From the NCBI GenBank assembly GCA_947179325.1, contig CAMXAU010000027.1, forward strand, positions 1 through 41,371: a DNA stretch of 41,371 nt, in the 5' to 3' direction. The notes below the pieces were generated by a model. It had not been told where the DNA came from and ran no database searches. It saw only the letters and a list, made by a program, of their open reading frames with translations. The stretch is from an uncultured Bacteroidales bacterium. Lineage in GTDB: Bacteria; Bacteroidota; Bacteroidia; Bacteroidales; UBA932. A program made the translations under genes and the position numbers. Below, one piece after another: positions 1-8,054 of the stretch (positions are counted from its first letter, which is position 1; every line of letters begins with the position of its first letter).

Positions 1-118
1 AGGTGAAAACTCTATTGCACGACTTACATTTGTAACGTTGATGACCACGTTGTGCGCCCCAACTTATGACATCTAAACTGTCACAATGAGGACATCTGGA
101 GCGTCTGATTTTAGCCAT
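1..118 (-). mobile_element. 5' end of an insertion-sequence transposase (zinc-ribbon type), cut by the window edge
   Basis: Reading the minus strand from the ATG at 118 gives 39 open codons that run off the left edge. They contain CPHC, then WG, then a YKCKSC pair: two CxxC knuckles about 20 residues apart, ending in a RVF. This is the N-terminal zinc ribbon found in transposases of IS1/IS1595/ISL3-like and related families, where it helps bind the element ends. The catalytic domain lies outside the window, so the family cannot be fixed. The DNA around it (119-226) is much more AT-rich than the rest of the window, which fits an inserted element or its flank. Neither an inverted-repeat terminus nor a target-site duplication could be assigned. 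Confidence 0.65.
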
Positions 119-157
119 AAAAAAGTAGTTTGATGAAACGCATTTCATCAAACTACT
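119..157 (-). terminator. Terminator-like hairpin abutting the transposase start codon
   Basis: A perfect 15-bp stem (124-138 with 143-157, loop CGCA) is followed on the minus strand by six T residues (119-124), and the ATG of the transposase begins at 118. It has the form of an intrinsic terminator placed between any upstream promoter and the transposase. It leaves no room for a conventional ribosome-binding site. The arrangement would block read-through expression of the transposase from outside, or sequester its start. Confidence 0.6.
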
Positions 158-201
158 CATAAAAAATTATATTTTAATTATTTATATATACTTTTACCAA
201 C

Positions 202-209
202 TACTTTTG
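202..209 (+). promoter_or_regulatory. -7 promoter box (TACTTTTG) for the gene at 227
   Basis: Perfect match to the Bacteroidetes -7 consensus TAnnTTTG, 17 bp before the ATG at 227. No good -33 TTTG is present; TTTA at 181-184 is the nearest. Predicted transcript start is near 215, giving a leader of about a dozen bases. Confidence 0.45.
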
Positions 210-226
210 GCATCATTACCCAAAAG

Positions 227-841
227 ATGAAGAAACGCCTGGCAAAGAGGATCATATTGGTATTTGTGCTTACTGTAAGTGCGGTTCTGTTATATTCGGC
301 ATTCTCCAGTAAAGATGCACTGACCGTAATCCATATAAAAGATAGCGAGAAATTGCATTTTACCAACAAGTATGACAAGGATGCCCTCCTGATGATACCT
401 GCTGCCTATACAAACGAGGACGGGACTCTACAGGGAGAATATAGAATAGACGGCAAGATTTACGGTACGCCCTCGCGCAAGGAGAGAATATCGCTTCATC
501 CGACAAGAGGGATTGTCATATCTGGAAGCTGGCACTCAGACAACGGATTCCAGCAGACGGTACTTGTAAAGAACGGCAGGGCAAGGATGCATAAAGATTC
601 CAGAAAGAGAATCCGCAGGGCATTATGCAATAAGAACAGCACTGGATGCGTGTTGATGGTAGTGGAATCTTCCAGGCCTATGACCTTGTCTGATTTTGCA
701 ACAGAACTGTCCAAGATATGCTATACTGCTGTGAATCTCGATACAGGAGATTTCGGATACGGCTGGTATGGTAAAATGAAATTCAGCCGGCGGGCATATT
801 ATAACAGAAACAGGCAGACAAACTGGATCTGCATCAAGTAG
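227..841 (+). CDS. Membrane-anchored phosphodiester glycosidase-like (NAGPA/DUF2233-type) protein
   Basis: 204 aa. Residues 1-25 form a Lys/Arg-rich head and one hydrophobic helix (signal anchor or uncleaved signal), so the rest should lie outside the inner membrane. The middle (HPTRG, ISGSW near residues 92-101) and the C-terminal part (MVVESSRPMTLSDFATEL, then AVNLDTG) follow the order of conserved blocks in NAGPA/DUF2233 proteins, where a Leu-rich helix precedes an NLDGG turn. Here that turn reads NLDTGDFGYG, so the hallmark GG is altered. The family includes enzymes that remove sugars from phosphodiesters and bacterial YigE-like envelope proteins. The assignment is from motif layout only; a divergent or inactive member is possible. 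It is a single gene with its own -7 box upstream and a strong terminator downstream. Confidence 0.5.
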   Translation: MKKRLAKRIILVFVLTVSAVLLYSAFSSKDALTVIHIKDSEKLHFTNKYDKDALLMIPAAYTNEDGTLQGEYRIDGKIYGTPSRKERISLHPTRGIVISGSWHSDNGFQQTVLVKNGRARMHKDSRKRIRRALCNKNSTGCVLMVVESSRPMTLSDFATELSKICYTAVNLDTGDFGYGWYGKMKFSRRAYYNRNRQTNWICIK

Positions 842-908
842 CCGTATAACTCTCTTGGAGTTGAAAATCTGGTGGCAAGGTTGAGATTGAACATACCGGA
901 AAACAAGA

Positions 909-944
909 AAAAGGGGCAGACTAATATTTTAGTCTGCCCCTTTT
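909..944. terminator. Strong bidirectional intrinsic terminator
   Basis: Perfect 16-bp stem (909-924 with 929-944, loop TATT). The GGGGCAGACTAA core is flanked by A4 on the left and T4 on the right, so it reads as a terminator in both directions. It lies between the convergent genes ending at 841 (+) and 1000 (-). Confidence 0.85.
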
Positions 945-999
945 ATCGTTTTGCAGTCAGTCTCCGGCATCAGTAAGGTGACGGACTGAATTTATTTTG

Positions 1000-2916
1000 C
1001 TAAAACAGCTTAACGAACACCTCGATTGCCTGGTATTCTGCCATTCCGAGCTCGTTGTAGAGACGGGCCGTGTTCTGCGTCCTGTCTTCTGCCCTCTGCC
1101 AGAATTCACGGCTGTCATCTCCAGGGAAAGGAACAATGTCCTTCTGTGAAAGATGGCGGTAGATTGCATGGCGCTTCTTGATAAGCTCGTCAGGGCTGAG
1201 AGGAACTGCCATGTCTACGCGGCCAAGCTCCCATTCCATCCAGGCACCCCTGTATAGCCATACGTGGCATTCTTCAAGCCAGGCCTCGCCGTCAAGCTGC
1301 CTCAGGGCCTCAAGTACGGCCTCTGTGCATACCCTGTGTGTCCCGTGAGGGTCAGCAAGGTCACCTGCCACATAGATCTGGTGAGGCTTCACATTCTGGA
1401 GAAGTTCAATGATGATATCTATGTCCTTCTGTGTCCTTTCTCCTTTCTTTATTCCGCCGGTCTCGTAGAACGGAAGATTGAGGAAATGTGCATTTGTGTT
1501 TTCATTGAGGCCGAATGAACGTACTGCGCTGCGTGCTTCAGAACGGCGTATTGCAGCCTTTATGTCAAGAAGTTCGCGTGGCTCAGGCTCGCCTGGTCTC
1601 TTGGAGTCAACAATCTTCTTGACGCGCTCAAACTCGTCAGCAAATCCAAGTTCATGGGCGGCATCCATGTGCTGCAGCACGACATCATCATGCACGGCGA
1701 CATTTCCTGATGTCTCGTATGCTACGTGGACATCATGTCCCTGCTCCACGAGGCGGATGAATGTACCTCCCATTGAGATGACATCATCGTCTGGATGAGG
1801 CGAGAATATCACAACTCTCTTCGGATATGGTGAAGAGGAAACCGGGCGTGTGCTGTCATCAGCATTCGGTTTTCCGCCTGGCCATCCAGTGATTGTGTGC
1901 TGAAGGTCATTGAATACATCGATGTTGATCTTGTCGTATGAGCCTTTCTTTTCAAGCAGCTCTCCAAGTGAATTCTCGATGTAGTCCGTGTGGGTCAGCT
2001 TGAGGATTGGCTTGTGCACTTTCTCGCAGAGCCATACAACTGCCTTCCTTATGAACTTAGGGGTCCAGTCGCAAGGGCCAACAAGCCATGGCGCAACAAT
2101 CCTTGAAAGGTTGGCACCAGAGTTCTCGTCAACATAGAATGAGATATTCTCGTGCTTCTGGAGGAATGACGCAGGGCACTGCATTGTAGCTGCGCCCTCT
2201 ACGATGTCGTGCACAGCCTGCGCCTTGTCTTCTCCCCAGGCCATGAGGATTATCCTCTTTGCGCTCATCATAGTCGCGATTCCTATAGTGATGGCTGTGC
2301 GCGGGGTGTCATTGATGTTACCATTGAAGTTCCTGGCCTGTGCCTTGCGGTTCTTGTATGACATCATGACCGTCCTTGTACGGCTCTTCTCTGATGAGCC
2401 GGCTTCATTGAAGCCGATCTGCCCTGCCGTGCCTATGCCGACCACCAGCAGGTCAAGCCCTGAGGCTTTCTTGTCGAATTCAGCGCAATAGCTTGAAATC
2501 TCGGATTCAGGAACAGAGCCGTCAGGAATATATGTGTTCTCTTTCTTGACATCGACAAGGTTCAGGAATTCATCGTGCAGCCTGCGGTTTCTGCTCTGTC
2601 TTTCATCTGCCCCGATCGGATAGTATTCATCGATGCTGAATACCTCCACATCTGCGAATGAGATCTCTCCTGCATTGTATCTCCTGACCAGCTCCTGGTA
2701 GAGGGATACCGGAGTCGCTCCTGTAGTCAGGCCGAGCTTGAATTTTCCGTCCTTGTGCTCCTTGATTGTGTTAATGATAATGTCTGCGATGCTTGAACTT
2801 GCATCATGGGCGTCTTTAAAGATCTCTGCTGGAATTTTTTCGTAGCTATGTAGAAGATCTTTCGGCAGCCCCTGCTCTATGAGCCCGCCGTCCTCTGGCA
2901 AAGTAAAGTGTTTCAT
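1000..2916 (-). CDS. NagB-like (glucosamine-6-P deaminase fold) / PIG-L deacetylase fusion protein
   Basis: 638 aa with two domains. Residues about 30-300 follow NagB: GLTTGATP phosphate loop near 62-69, SIDEYY near 94-99, and a GFNE turn at 168-171. Residues about 365-600 are a PIG-L (LmbE) N-deacetylase domain with the zinc motif PHPDD (H374, D376, D377) and a second HGTH pair (H524, H527). In E. coli NagB the active-site turn is DGHIAFNE; here it is AGQIGFNE, so the Asp and the catalytic His are replaced by Ala164 and Gln166. The PIG-L site looks intact. This suggests an amino-sugar deacetylase joined to a sugar-phosphate binding domain that may not perform standard deamination. Similar long fusions are common in Bacteroidetes and often labelled NagB. 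Monocistronic: own -7 box (2942-2949) and terminator (909-944). Cytoplasmic; no signal peptide. Confidence 0.85.
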   Translation of the reverse strand: MKHFTLPEDGGLIEQGLPKDLLHSYEKIPAEIFKDAHDASSSIADIIINTIKEHKDGKFKLGLTTGATPVSLYQELVRRYNAGEISFADVEVFSIDEYYPIGADERQSRNRRLHDEFLNLVDVKKENTYIPDGSVPESEISSYCAEFDKKASGLDLLVVGIGTAGQIGFNEAGSSEKSRTRTVMMSYKNRKAQARNFNGNINDTPRTAITIGIATMMSAKRIILMAWGEDKAQAVHDIVEGAATMQCPASFLQKHENISFYVDENSGANLSRIVAPWLVGPCDWTPKFIRKAVVWLCEKVHKPILKLTHTDYIENSLGELLEKKGSYDKINIDVFNDLQHTITGWPGGKPNADDSTRPVSSSPYPKRVVIFSPHPDDDVISMGGTFIRLVEQGHDVHVAYETSGNVAVHDDVVLQHMDAAHELGFADEFERVKKIVDSKRPGEPEPRELLDIKAAIRRSEARSAVRSFGLNENTNAHFLNLPFYETGGIKKGERTQKDIDIIIELLQNVKPHQIYVAGDLADPHGTHRVCTEAVLEALRQLDGEAWLEECHVWLYRGAWMEWELGRVDMAVPLSPDELIKKRHAIYRHLSQKDIVPFPGDDSREFWQRAEDRTQNTARLYNELGMAEYQAIEVFVKLF

Positions 2917-2941
2917 GCGTACTTTTTATATTTAGGAAATG

Positions 2942-2949
2942 CAAAAGTA
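2942..2949 (-). promoter_or_regulatory. -7 promoter box (TACTTTTG) for the NagB-like/PIG-L gene
   Basis: Perfect TAnnTTTG on the minus strand, 25 bp upstream of the ATG at 2916. No convincing -33 element was found at the expected spacing. Confidence 0.5.
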
Positions 2950-3081
2950 CAAAACATTTCTGTATGTTCATCAGCAGTTTAGATTTATCTGCGAAAAAAA
3001 TCTGCACCATTCCCACAAGGTGAAAATCTGTCTTTTTAGCTTATTTCGATGTGAAAGTTTGTCTATTTTTAATCGAAATGT

Positions 3082-3113
3082 ATTGTGTTCTTTGTAAATA
3101 ATCAATAAGTTTG
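3082..3113 (+). promoter_or_regulatory. Bacteroidetes-type promoter of hppA
   Basis: ATTG (3082-3085), 20 bp spacer, TAAGTTTG (3106-3113), matching the Bacteroidetes -33/-7 pair with one mismatch in -33. The expected start is near 3119, leaving an A-rich leader of about 27 bases before the ATG at 3146. Confidence 0.6.
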
Positions 3114-3145
3114 CAGAATAAACACTAAACAAATTTAACCATATT

Positions 3146-5344
3146 ATGATTAGTCTTTTTTACCTGGTGCCAGTCGCCGCTGTGGTGGCGTTGCTGTTTG
3201 CATGGATCTTTTTCCGTCAGATGATGAAGGAAAGCGAGGGAACAGCTACAATGAAGGAAATTGCCCGTTTTGTCCGTGAGGGTGCAATGGCGTATCTCAA
3301 GCAGCAGTACAAAGTCGTGACAATCGTATTTGCTGTGCTTGCAGTCTTCTTTGCTGTCCTTGCATATGGATTCGGTGTGCAGAACCCGTGGGTCCCGTTT
3401 GCATTCCTTACAGGAGGATTCTTTTCCGGACTTGCCGGATTTGTCGGGATGAAAACGGCTACATATGCCTCTGCACGTACCGCGAATGCTGCAATGCGCT
3501 CACTTGACTCCGGGCTGAAGCTGGCTTTCCGCTCAGGTGCTGTGATGGGACTCACTGTTGTCGGGCTTGGGCTTCTTGACATTTCTGTCTGGTATGTGAT
3601 ACTTGACAACTTTGTTGATGTTACCGGGGCGCAGAAGCTTGTTGTAATCACTACAACAATGCTGACATTCGGGATGGGTGCCTCTACACAGGCTCTTTTT
3701 GCACGTGTCGGCGGAGGTATCTATACAAAGGCGGCTGATGTCGGTGCTGACCTTGTCGGAAAGGTCGAGGCAGGAATCCCGGAAGATGATCCACGCAATC
3801 CTGCGACAATTGCTGACAACGTCGGTGACAACGTCGGTGATGTGGCGGGAATGGGCGCAGACCTGTATGAGTCATATTGTGGGTCTATACTTGCAACGGC
3901 AGCTCTCGGTGCATCTGCATTCTATGGCGGAGGGGAGGCTCTCCAGATGAAGGCGGTCTTTGCTCCGATGATTATTGCCTCCTTAGGTGTGATACTTTCA
4001 ATAATAGGCATATATACAGTCCGTACAAAAGAGGGTGCCGGAATGAGCCAGCTCCTGAAGTCGTTGAGCATAGGCACGAATCTCAGTTCAGTGCTCATAG
4101 CCGCTGCCACTTTCGGGGTGCTCTACCTGCTTCAGATACCTAATTGGCTCGGAGTCTCATTCTCTGTGATCACCGGTCTTCTTGCCGGAGTCATAATAGG
4201 GCAGTCTACAGAATACTACACATCACATTCATACCGTCCTACGCAGAAACTTGCAGAAAGTTCCCAGACAGGTCCTGCGACTGTAATCATATCCGGAGTC
4301 GGCCTTGGAATGATTTCCACTGCCATTCCTGTCATTACAATTGCTGTCGCAATACTTCTGTCTTATCTGTGTGCGATAGGATTTGACATGAAGAATATGC
4401 TTTCCCCTGAGAATCTCAGCCTTGGCCTTTACGGAATCGGAATCGCCGCTGTCGGAATGCTTTCTACGCTCGGGATCACCCTTGCTACGGATGCATATGG
4501 CCCTATCGCTGACAATGCCGGAGGAAATGCACAGATGGCTGAACTTGATCCTGAGGTACGCCGCCGTACAGATGTACTGGATGCCCTTGGCAACACGACT
4601 GCTGCGACAGGGAAGGGTTTTGCTATCGGCTCAGCTGCGCTGACTGCCCTTGCGCTCCTTGCCTCATATATTGAGGAGATAAAGATCGGGCTTGACCATA
4701 TCGGCCAGACTGTGATAGATGTTGCGGGAAGAAGTGTGGAGGTTGCCTCTGCCACGATTCCTGACCTCATGACATACTATGATGTCAACCTGATGAACCC
4801 GACAGTGCTTGTCGGTGTATTTATCGGGGCTATGATGTCATTCCTGTTCTGCGGATTGACGATGAACGCAGTGGGACGTGCTGCGCAGAAGATGGTTGCC
4901 GAGGTGCGCAGGCAGTTCCGTGAAATAAAGGGCATATTGACCAGGGAGGCAGTTCCGGACTATGCGAGATGTGTCGAGATCTCGACCAGGGGTGCACAGC
5001 GCGAGATGCTGCTGCCGTCACTTATCGCCATCATCGTTCCTGTGATTGTCGGGCTTGTGCTCGGTGTCGCTGGTGTAATGGGACTTCTGATCGGAGGTCT
5101 CGGTTCCGGATTCGTGCTTGCAATCTTCATGGCCAATTCAGGCGGGGCGTGGGATAATGCCAAGAAATATGTCGAGGAAGGTAATCTCGGAGGCAAGAAT
5201 TCTGACAGCCACAAGGCGACAGTTGTCGGAGACACAGTGGGAGACCCGTTCAAGGATACTTCCGGACCGTCCCTCAATATCCTGATAAAGCTGATGAGCA
5301 TGGTTTCAATTGTAATGGCAGGACTTACTGTCTGGGTGCATTGA
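3146..5344 (+). CDS. hppA: Membrane-bound ion-translocating pyrophosphatase (K+-dependent type)
   Basis: 732 aa, about 16 hydrophobic segments, the normal length for bacterial M-PPases. It hydrolyses cytoplasmic pyrophosphate and pumps Na+ and/or H+ outwards. Family signatures are plain: GGGIYTKAADVGADLVGK followed by DNVGDNVGDVAGMGADL (about residues 190-240) form the Mg-PPi site; a second Asp cluster, DTVGDPFKDTSGPSLN, sits near the C-terminus. The segment GNTTAATGKG carries Ala where K+-independent H+ pumps have Lys (GNTTKA), so this is the K+-dependent class, which contains Na+ pumps and dual Na+/H+ pumps. Which ion is moved cannot be read safely here. Single gene with its own promoter and terminator. 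Confidence 0.97.
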   Translation: MISLFYLVPVAAVVALLFAWIFFRQMMKESEGTATMKEIARFVREGAMAYLKQQYKVVTIVFAVLAVFFAVLAYGFGVQNPWVPFAFLTGGFFSGLAGFVGMKTATYASARTANAAMRSLDSGLKLAFRSGAVMGLTVVGLGLLDISVWYVILDNFVDVTGAQKLVVITTTMLTFGMGASTQALFARVGGGIYTKAADVGADLVGKVEAGIPEDDPRNPATIADNVGDNVGDVAGMGADLYESYCGSILATAALGASAFYGGGEALQMKAVFAPMIIASLGVILSIIGIYTVRTKEGAGMSQLLKSLSIGTNLSSVLIAAATFGVLYLLQIPNWLGVSFSVITGLLAGVIIGQSTEYYTSHSYRPTQKLAESSQTGPATVIISGVGLGMISTAIPVITIAVAILLSYLCAIGFDMKNMLSPENLSLGLYGIGIAAVGMLSTLGITLATDAYGPIADNAGGNAQMAELDPEVRRRTDVLDALGNTTAATGKGFAIGSAALTALALLASYIEEIKIGLDHIGQTVIDVAGRSVEVASATIPDLMTYYDVNLMNPTVLVGVFIGAMMSFLFCGLTMNAVGRAAQKMVAEVRRQFREIKGILTREAVPDYARCVEISTRGAQREMLLPSLIAIIVPVIVGLVLGVAGVMGLLIGGLGSGFVLAIFMANSGGAWDNAKKYVEEGNLGGKNSDSHKATVVGDTVGDPFKDTSGPSLNILIKLMSMVSIVMAGLTVWVH

Positions 5345-5371
5345 GCCGCAGCCTTTGCTGATGTATAATAT

Positions 5372-5409
5372 TACGCCAGTTTGATACGATATTCTGTCAA
5401 ACTGGCGTA
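5372..5409 (+). terminator. Probable terminator of hppA
   Basis: Perfect 13-bp stem (5372-5384 with 5397-5409) with a 12-base loop, 27 bp after the hppA stop. Only a short T run follows, so termination may be partial. Confidence 0.55.
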
Positions 5410-5459
5410 TTTCCGGTATCTTCAATGTGAGGTCCTGGTATAGGCAAGGTGTTTTTTCG

Positions 5460-5467
5460 TACATTTG
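5460..5467 (+). promoter_or_regulatory. -7 promoter box (TACATTTG) for the GH2 gene
   Basis: Perfect TAnnTTTG, 36 bp before the ATG at 5504. The -33 region (CCTGG near 5434-5438) is weak. Confidence 0.5.
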
Positions 5468-5503
5468 TAAAGTTATGTTTCAATTTCAAACAAATATTTC
5501 CCG

Positions 5504-7417
5504 ATGAGAAAAATCATTGCATCTTTTTCTGCCCTGGCACTGTCGGCCATGGCTTTTGCGCAGGGCGGGTGGGCCCCTGCCGGTGACAACATCAAGACTC
5601 CTTGGGCTGAGGAGGTGAATCCTGATGCTCCACTGCCGGAATATCCTCGTCCGCAGATGGTACGCGCAGAGTGGCAGAACCTCAATGGACTATGGAATTA
5701 CGCGGTTACTCCTGTCGGGGCCGAAACTTTTGAGGCTGAGGGCAAGATCCTTGTCCCGTTTGCCATTGAATCCTCTCTGTCCGGAGTAGGAAAAAGTGTC
5801 GGCCGGGATAATGCGCTATGGTATGAACGTGAATTCACCGTCCCGTCAAAATGGAAGGGCCGGGATATAATCCTCCATTTCGGTGCCGTTGACTGGCTCT
5901 CGGAGCTTTGGATAAACGGTCAGAAAGTCGGTGAACACAAGGGCGGCTTTACCCCGTTTGAATACAATATCACTCCATATCTCAAGAAATCAGGCAGGCA
6001 GACCCTTACCATGAGAGTCTATGATGCAACGGACAATTCATATCAGCCCCGCGGAAAGCAGATCTGTGTCCCTGAGGGCATATGGTACACGCCGGTCACA
6101 GGTATATGGCAGACTGTATGGATGGAGCCAGTTGCTTCTGCGCATATTGCAAACTACTATGTGGTTTCTGATATAGACAATGCCAAGATGCACTTCGAGG
6201 TTGCCGCAGAAGGGCTTGCTGCCGGTGATCTGGTCAGGGTGCAGCTTATTGATGGCGGAGTCGGATACAGTGCAGAGACTCCAGGTACAGAGGTGATAGC
6301 AGAGGCTGTAGTTGAGGCCGGAAAGGCTGAGATTGCAGTCCCTGGCATGAAGACATGGTCTCCGGATGAGCCTTATCTGTACGGCGTGAAGATAAGCATC
6401 ATGCGCGGCAAAAAGGTCCTGGACAGCGTTGATGGGTATACTGCAATGCGCAAGGTCTCGGAGTGTCGCCCGGACCGTCACCGTAATGCACCTGTCTACA
6501 AGAGGATTGCCCTGAATAATGAACCGCTTTTCCAGTTCGGACCTCTTGACCAGGGCTGGTGGCCTGACGGGCTATATACCGCACCGACAGATGAGGCCCT
6601 GAAATTCGATGTGGAGAAGACTAAGAAGTGGGGCTTCAATATGATACGCAAGCATATCAAGGTTGAGCCGGCACGCTGGTACTACTGGTGCGATGTGCTT
6701 GGAATGATGGTATGGCAGGACATGCCGAGCATTGCAGACCATGGCAGAAGAGCATATCGTGATGAAGAGATTGAGAAGAATGTCCGTAACGTCTGGTCTT
6801 CAGACAGCTTTATCGGGGGAACGGACTGCGTGATTCCTGAAGAGTGGAAACAGAACTACTACAGGGAGTGGACAGATATCATCGAGTCCCTCAAGAATTT
6901 CCAGTGTATCGTTGTATGGGTTCCTTTCAATGAGGCATGGGGACAGTTCGACACTCCTGCAGCAGTTGAACTTACACGCAGGCTCGACCCTACAAGGCTT
7001 ATAAATGAATCCTCTGGAGGAAACTACTCTTTCTGCGGTGACATAATTGATGTCCACCATTATGCCTGTCCTGCTATGAATGCCTTTGAATCCAAGTTCA
7101 TAAATGTCCTCGGGGAATATGGCGGAATCGGCCTTCCTGTTGAAGGGCATCTCTGGCAGAAGGACAGGAACTGGGGATATGTGAAATTCTCCAACGGAAA
7201 TGAAGTCCTGGATGTATATGAGACATTTGCCGAGATGCTTAAGGTCTTCGCAAAGACCGGATGCTCAGCTGCGGTCTACACCCAGACGACAGATGTTGAA
7301 GGCGAGGTCAACGGAATCATGACATACGACCGCAAGGTCATCAAGCTTGACGAGGAGCGTCTTGCCCGCATCAACCGGTCAGTCATAGAGTCAATGAACG
7401 AACCGATTGTGAAATAG
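5504..7417 (+). CDS. Secreted glycoside hydrolase family 2 enzyme
   Basis: 637 aa. Residues 1-19 are a clear signal peptide ending in AFAQ, so the enzyme is exported. It then has a GH2 sugar-binding jelly roll (about 45-200, with LWYEREFTVP and GGFTPF), an Ig-like domain (about 205-310) and a TIM barrel (about 325-620). The acid/base is Glu477 in WVPFNEAWG and the nucleophile is Glu538 in LGEYGG; both are intact. GH2 covers beta-galactosidases, beta-glucuronidases and beta-mannosidases; specificity cannot be decided here. It lacks the beta-galactosidase small-chain domain and is short for the family. There are no SusC/D neighbours, so this is not part of a visible polysaccharide-utilisation locus. 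Own -7 box and terminator. Confidence 0.92.
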   Translation: MRKIIASFSALALSAMAFAQGGWAPAGDNIKTPWAEEVNPDAPLPEYPRPQMVRAEWQNLNGLWNYAVTPVGAETFEAEGKILVPFAIESSLSGVGKSVGRDNALWYEREFTVPSKWKGRDIILHFGAVDWLSELWINGQKVGEHKGGFTPFEYNITPYLKKSGRQTLTMRVYDATDNSYQPRGKQICVPEGIWYTPVTGIWQTVWMEPVASAHIANYYVVSDIDNAKMHFEVAAEGLAAGDLVRVQLIDGGVGYSAETPGTEVIAEAVVEAGKAEIAVPGMKTWSPDEPYLYGVKISIMRGKKVLDSVDGYTAMRKVSECRPDRHRNAPVYKRIALNNEPLFQFGPLDQGWWPDGLYTAPTDEALKFDVEKTKKWGFNMIRKHIKVEPARWYYWCDVLGMMVWQDMPSIADHGRRAYRDEEIEKNVRNVWSSDSFIGGTDCVIPEEWKQNYYREWTDIIESLKNFQCIVVWVPFNEAWGQFDTPAAVELTRRLDPTRLINESSGGNYSFCGDIIDVHHYACPAMNAFESKFINVLGEYGGIGLPVEGHLWQKDRNWGYVKFSNGNEVLDVYETFAEMLKVFAKTGCSAAVYTQTTDVEGEVNGIMTYDRKVIKLDEERLARINRSVIESMNEPIVK

Positions 7418-7443
7418 CATCTTCCGGGACATACCCAAAGCAC

Positions 7444-7478
7444 ATGCCCGCCTGGCCGATTTCTCGCCGGGCGGGCAT
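7444..7478 (+). terminator. Terminator after the GH2 gene
   Basis: Stem of 13 pairs with one G-T wobble (7444-7456 with 7466-7478), very GC-rich, followed by TTTCTGCATTTCT. It starts 27 bp after the GH2 stop. Confidence 0.6.
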
Positions 7479-7599
7479 TTCTGCATTTCTGGCATTGACT
7501 GCTTTTGGTCGGTATCCTGGCTTTGGCGGGAATGGCAATTGTCTCGTTCTGGATAGATAATGCCGTTGCCAAACAATTCTGTCCATAGAAACGGCTGTT

Positions 7600-7965
7600 C
7601 TCGTGGACGAGTGACGTGATTCGGGTGTTTCGGCAACAAATAGGCTCTCCATTTCGTGGACAGGTAACTGCTATGACAGCAGCGTAGCGTCACCGAATGC
7701 TTCTTCGGCAATCTGAAGACCAGGACAGGAGACCGTGGGCAGTTCAGGACCGGGCAGGAGCTTGTGGACAAGACCGGGGCAGCATATAACATTCTGCAAC
7801 GGAAAGCGGATACAGCTGGGCCTTGGCGGCAGGAGCCTGGAAGAGTACAGGGAACACATGATGCACCACGGAGTGGCATGACGGAAGTTGGCTGACTACG
7901 TCTCCACAGCAGACCAGGAGGTCCGGAAGGACGGAGTTGAGAAGATGAGAATGAGATATTGTTAA
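7600..7965 (+). pseudogene. Decayed IS3-family transposase (OrfB) remnant
   Basis: No single frame is open, but piecing three frames together restores the C-terminal third of an IS3-type DDE transposase. TSDVIRVFRQQIG lies at about 7607-7645. SISWTGNCYDSSVA at 7648-7689 matches the SMSRKGNCYDNAVA box. TECFFGNLK from 7692 matches AESFFGTLK and holds the catalytic Glu. HITFCNGKRIQLGLGG from 7783 matches the YNxKRIQ..L box. The tail ends with a stop at 7963-7965 and holds one internal stop. At least three frame changes make it dead. The upstream part (7480-7600) is too eroded to align by eye, and no terminal repeats were found. It lies just downstream of tRNA-Leu, with the tRNA terminator beginning 53 bp beyond its end. 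Confidence 0.7.
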
Positions 7966-8017
7966 ACAAGCCAAAGAAAAACGGGGCAGTCCGGCAGGCC
8001 GCGCCATGGATTCAAAA

Positions 8018-8049
8018 AATCCCTCTTGGAAAATCTTCCAAGAGGGATT
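8018..8049 (-). terminator. Terminator of tRNA-Leu
   Basis: Perfect 14-bp stem (8018-8031 with 8036-8049, loop AATC), followed on the minus strand by a T run (8014-8019). It begins 6 bp after the 3' end of the tRNA. Confidence 0.85.
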
Positions 8050-8054
8050 CAGTG

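Noticed and set aside
842..905. Codons after the stop at 839-841 stay open in frame and read PYNSLGVENLVARL, faintly like a transposase tail.
   Set aside because: Too short and without catalytic motifs; the frame then enters the terminator at 909-944. Cannot be supported.
7913..7926. ACCAGGAGGTCCGG occurs both in the IS3 remnant and at 40899-40912 after smpB.
   Set aside because: Only 14 bp with unrelated flanks; by itself not evidence of a second element copy.
7391..7969. A 192-codon minus-strand ORF downstream of the GH2 gene.
   Set aside because: It covers the opposite strand of the GH2 terminator and the IS3 remnant; composition is Ser/Pro/Cys-rich with no recognisable domain.
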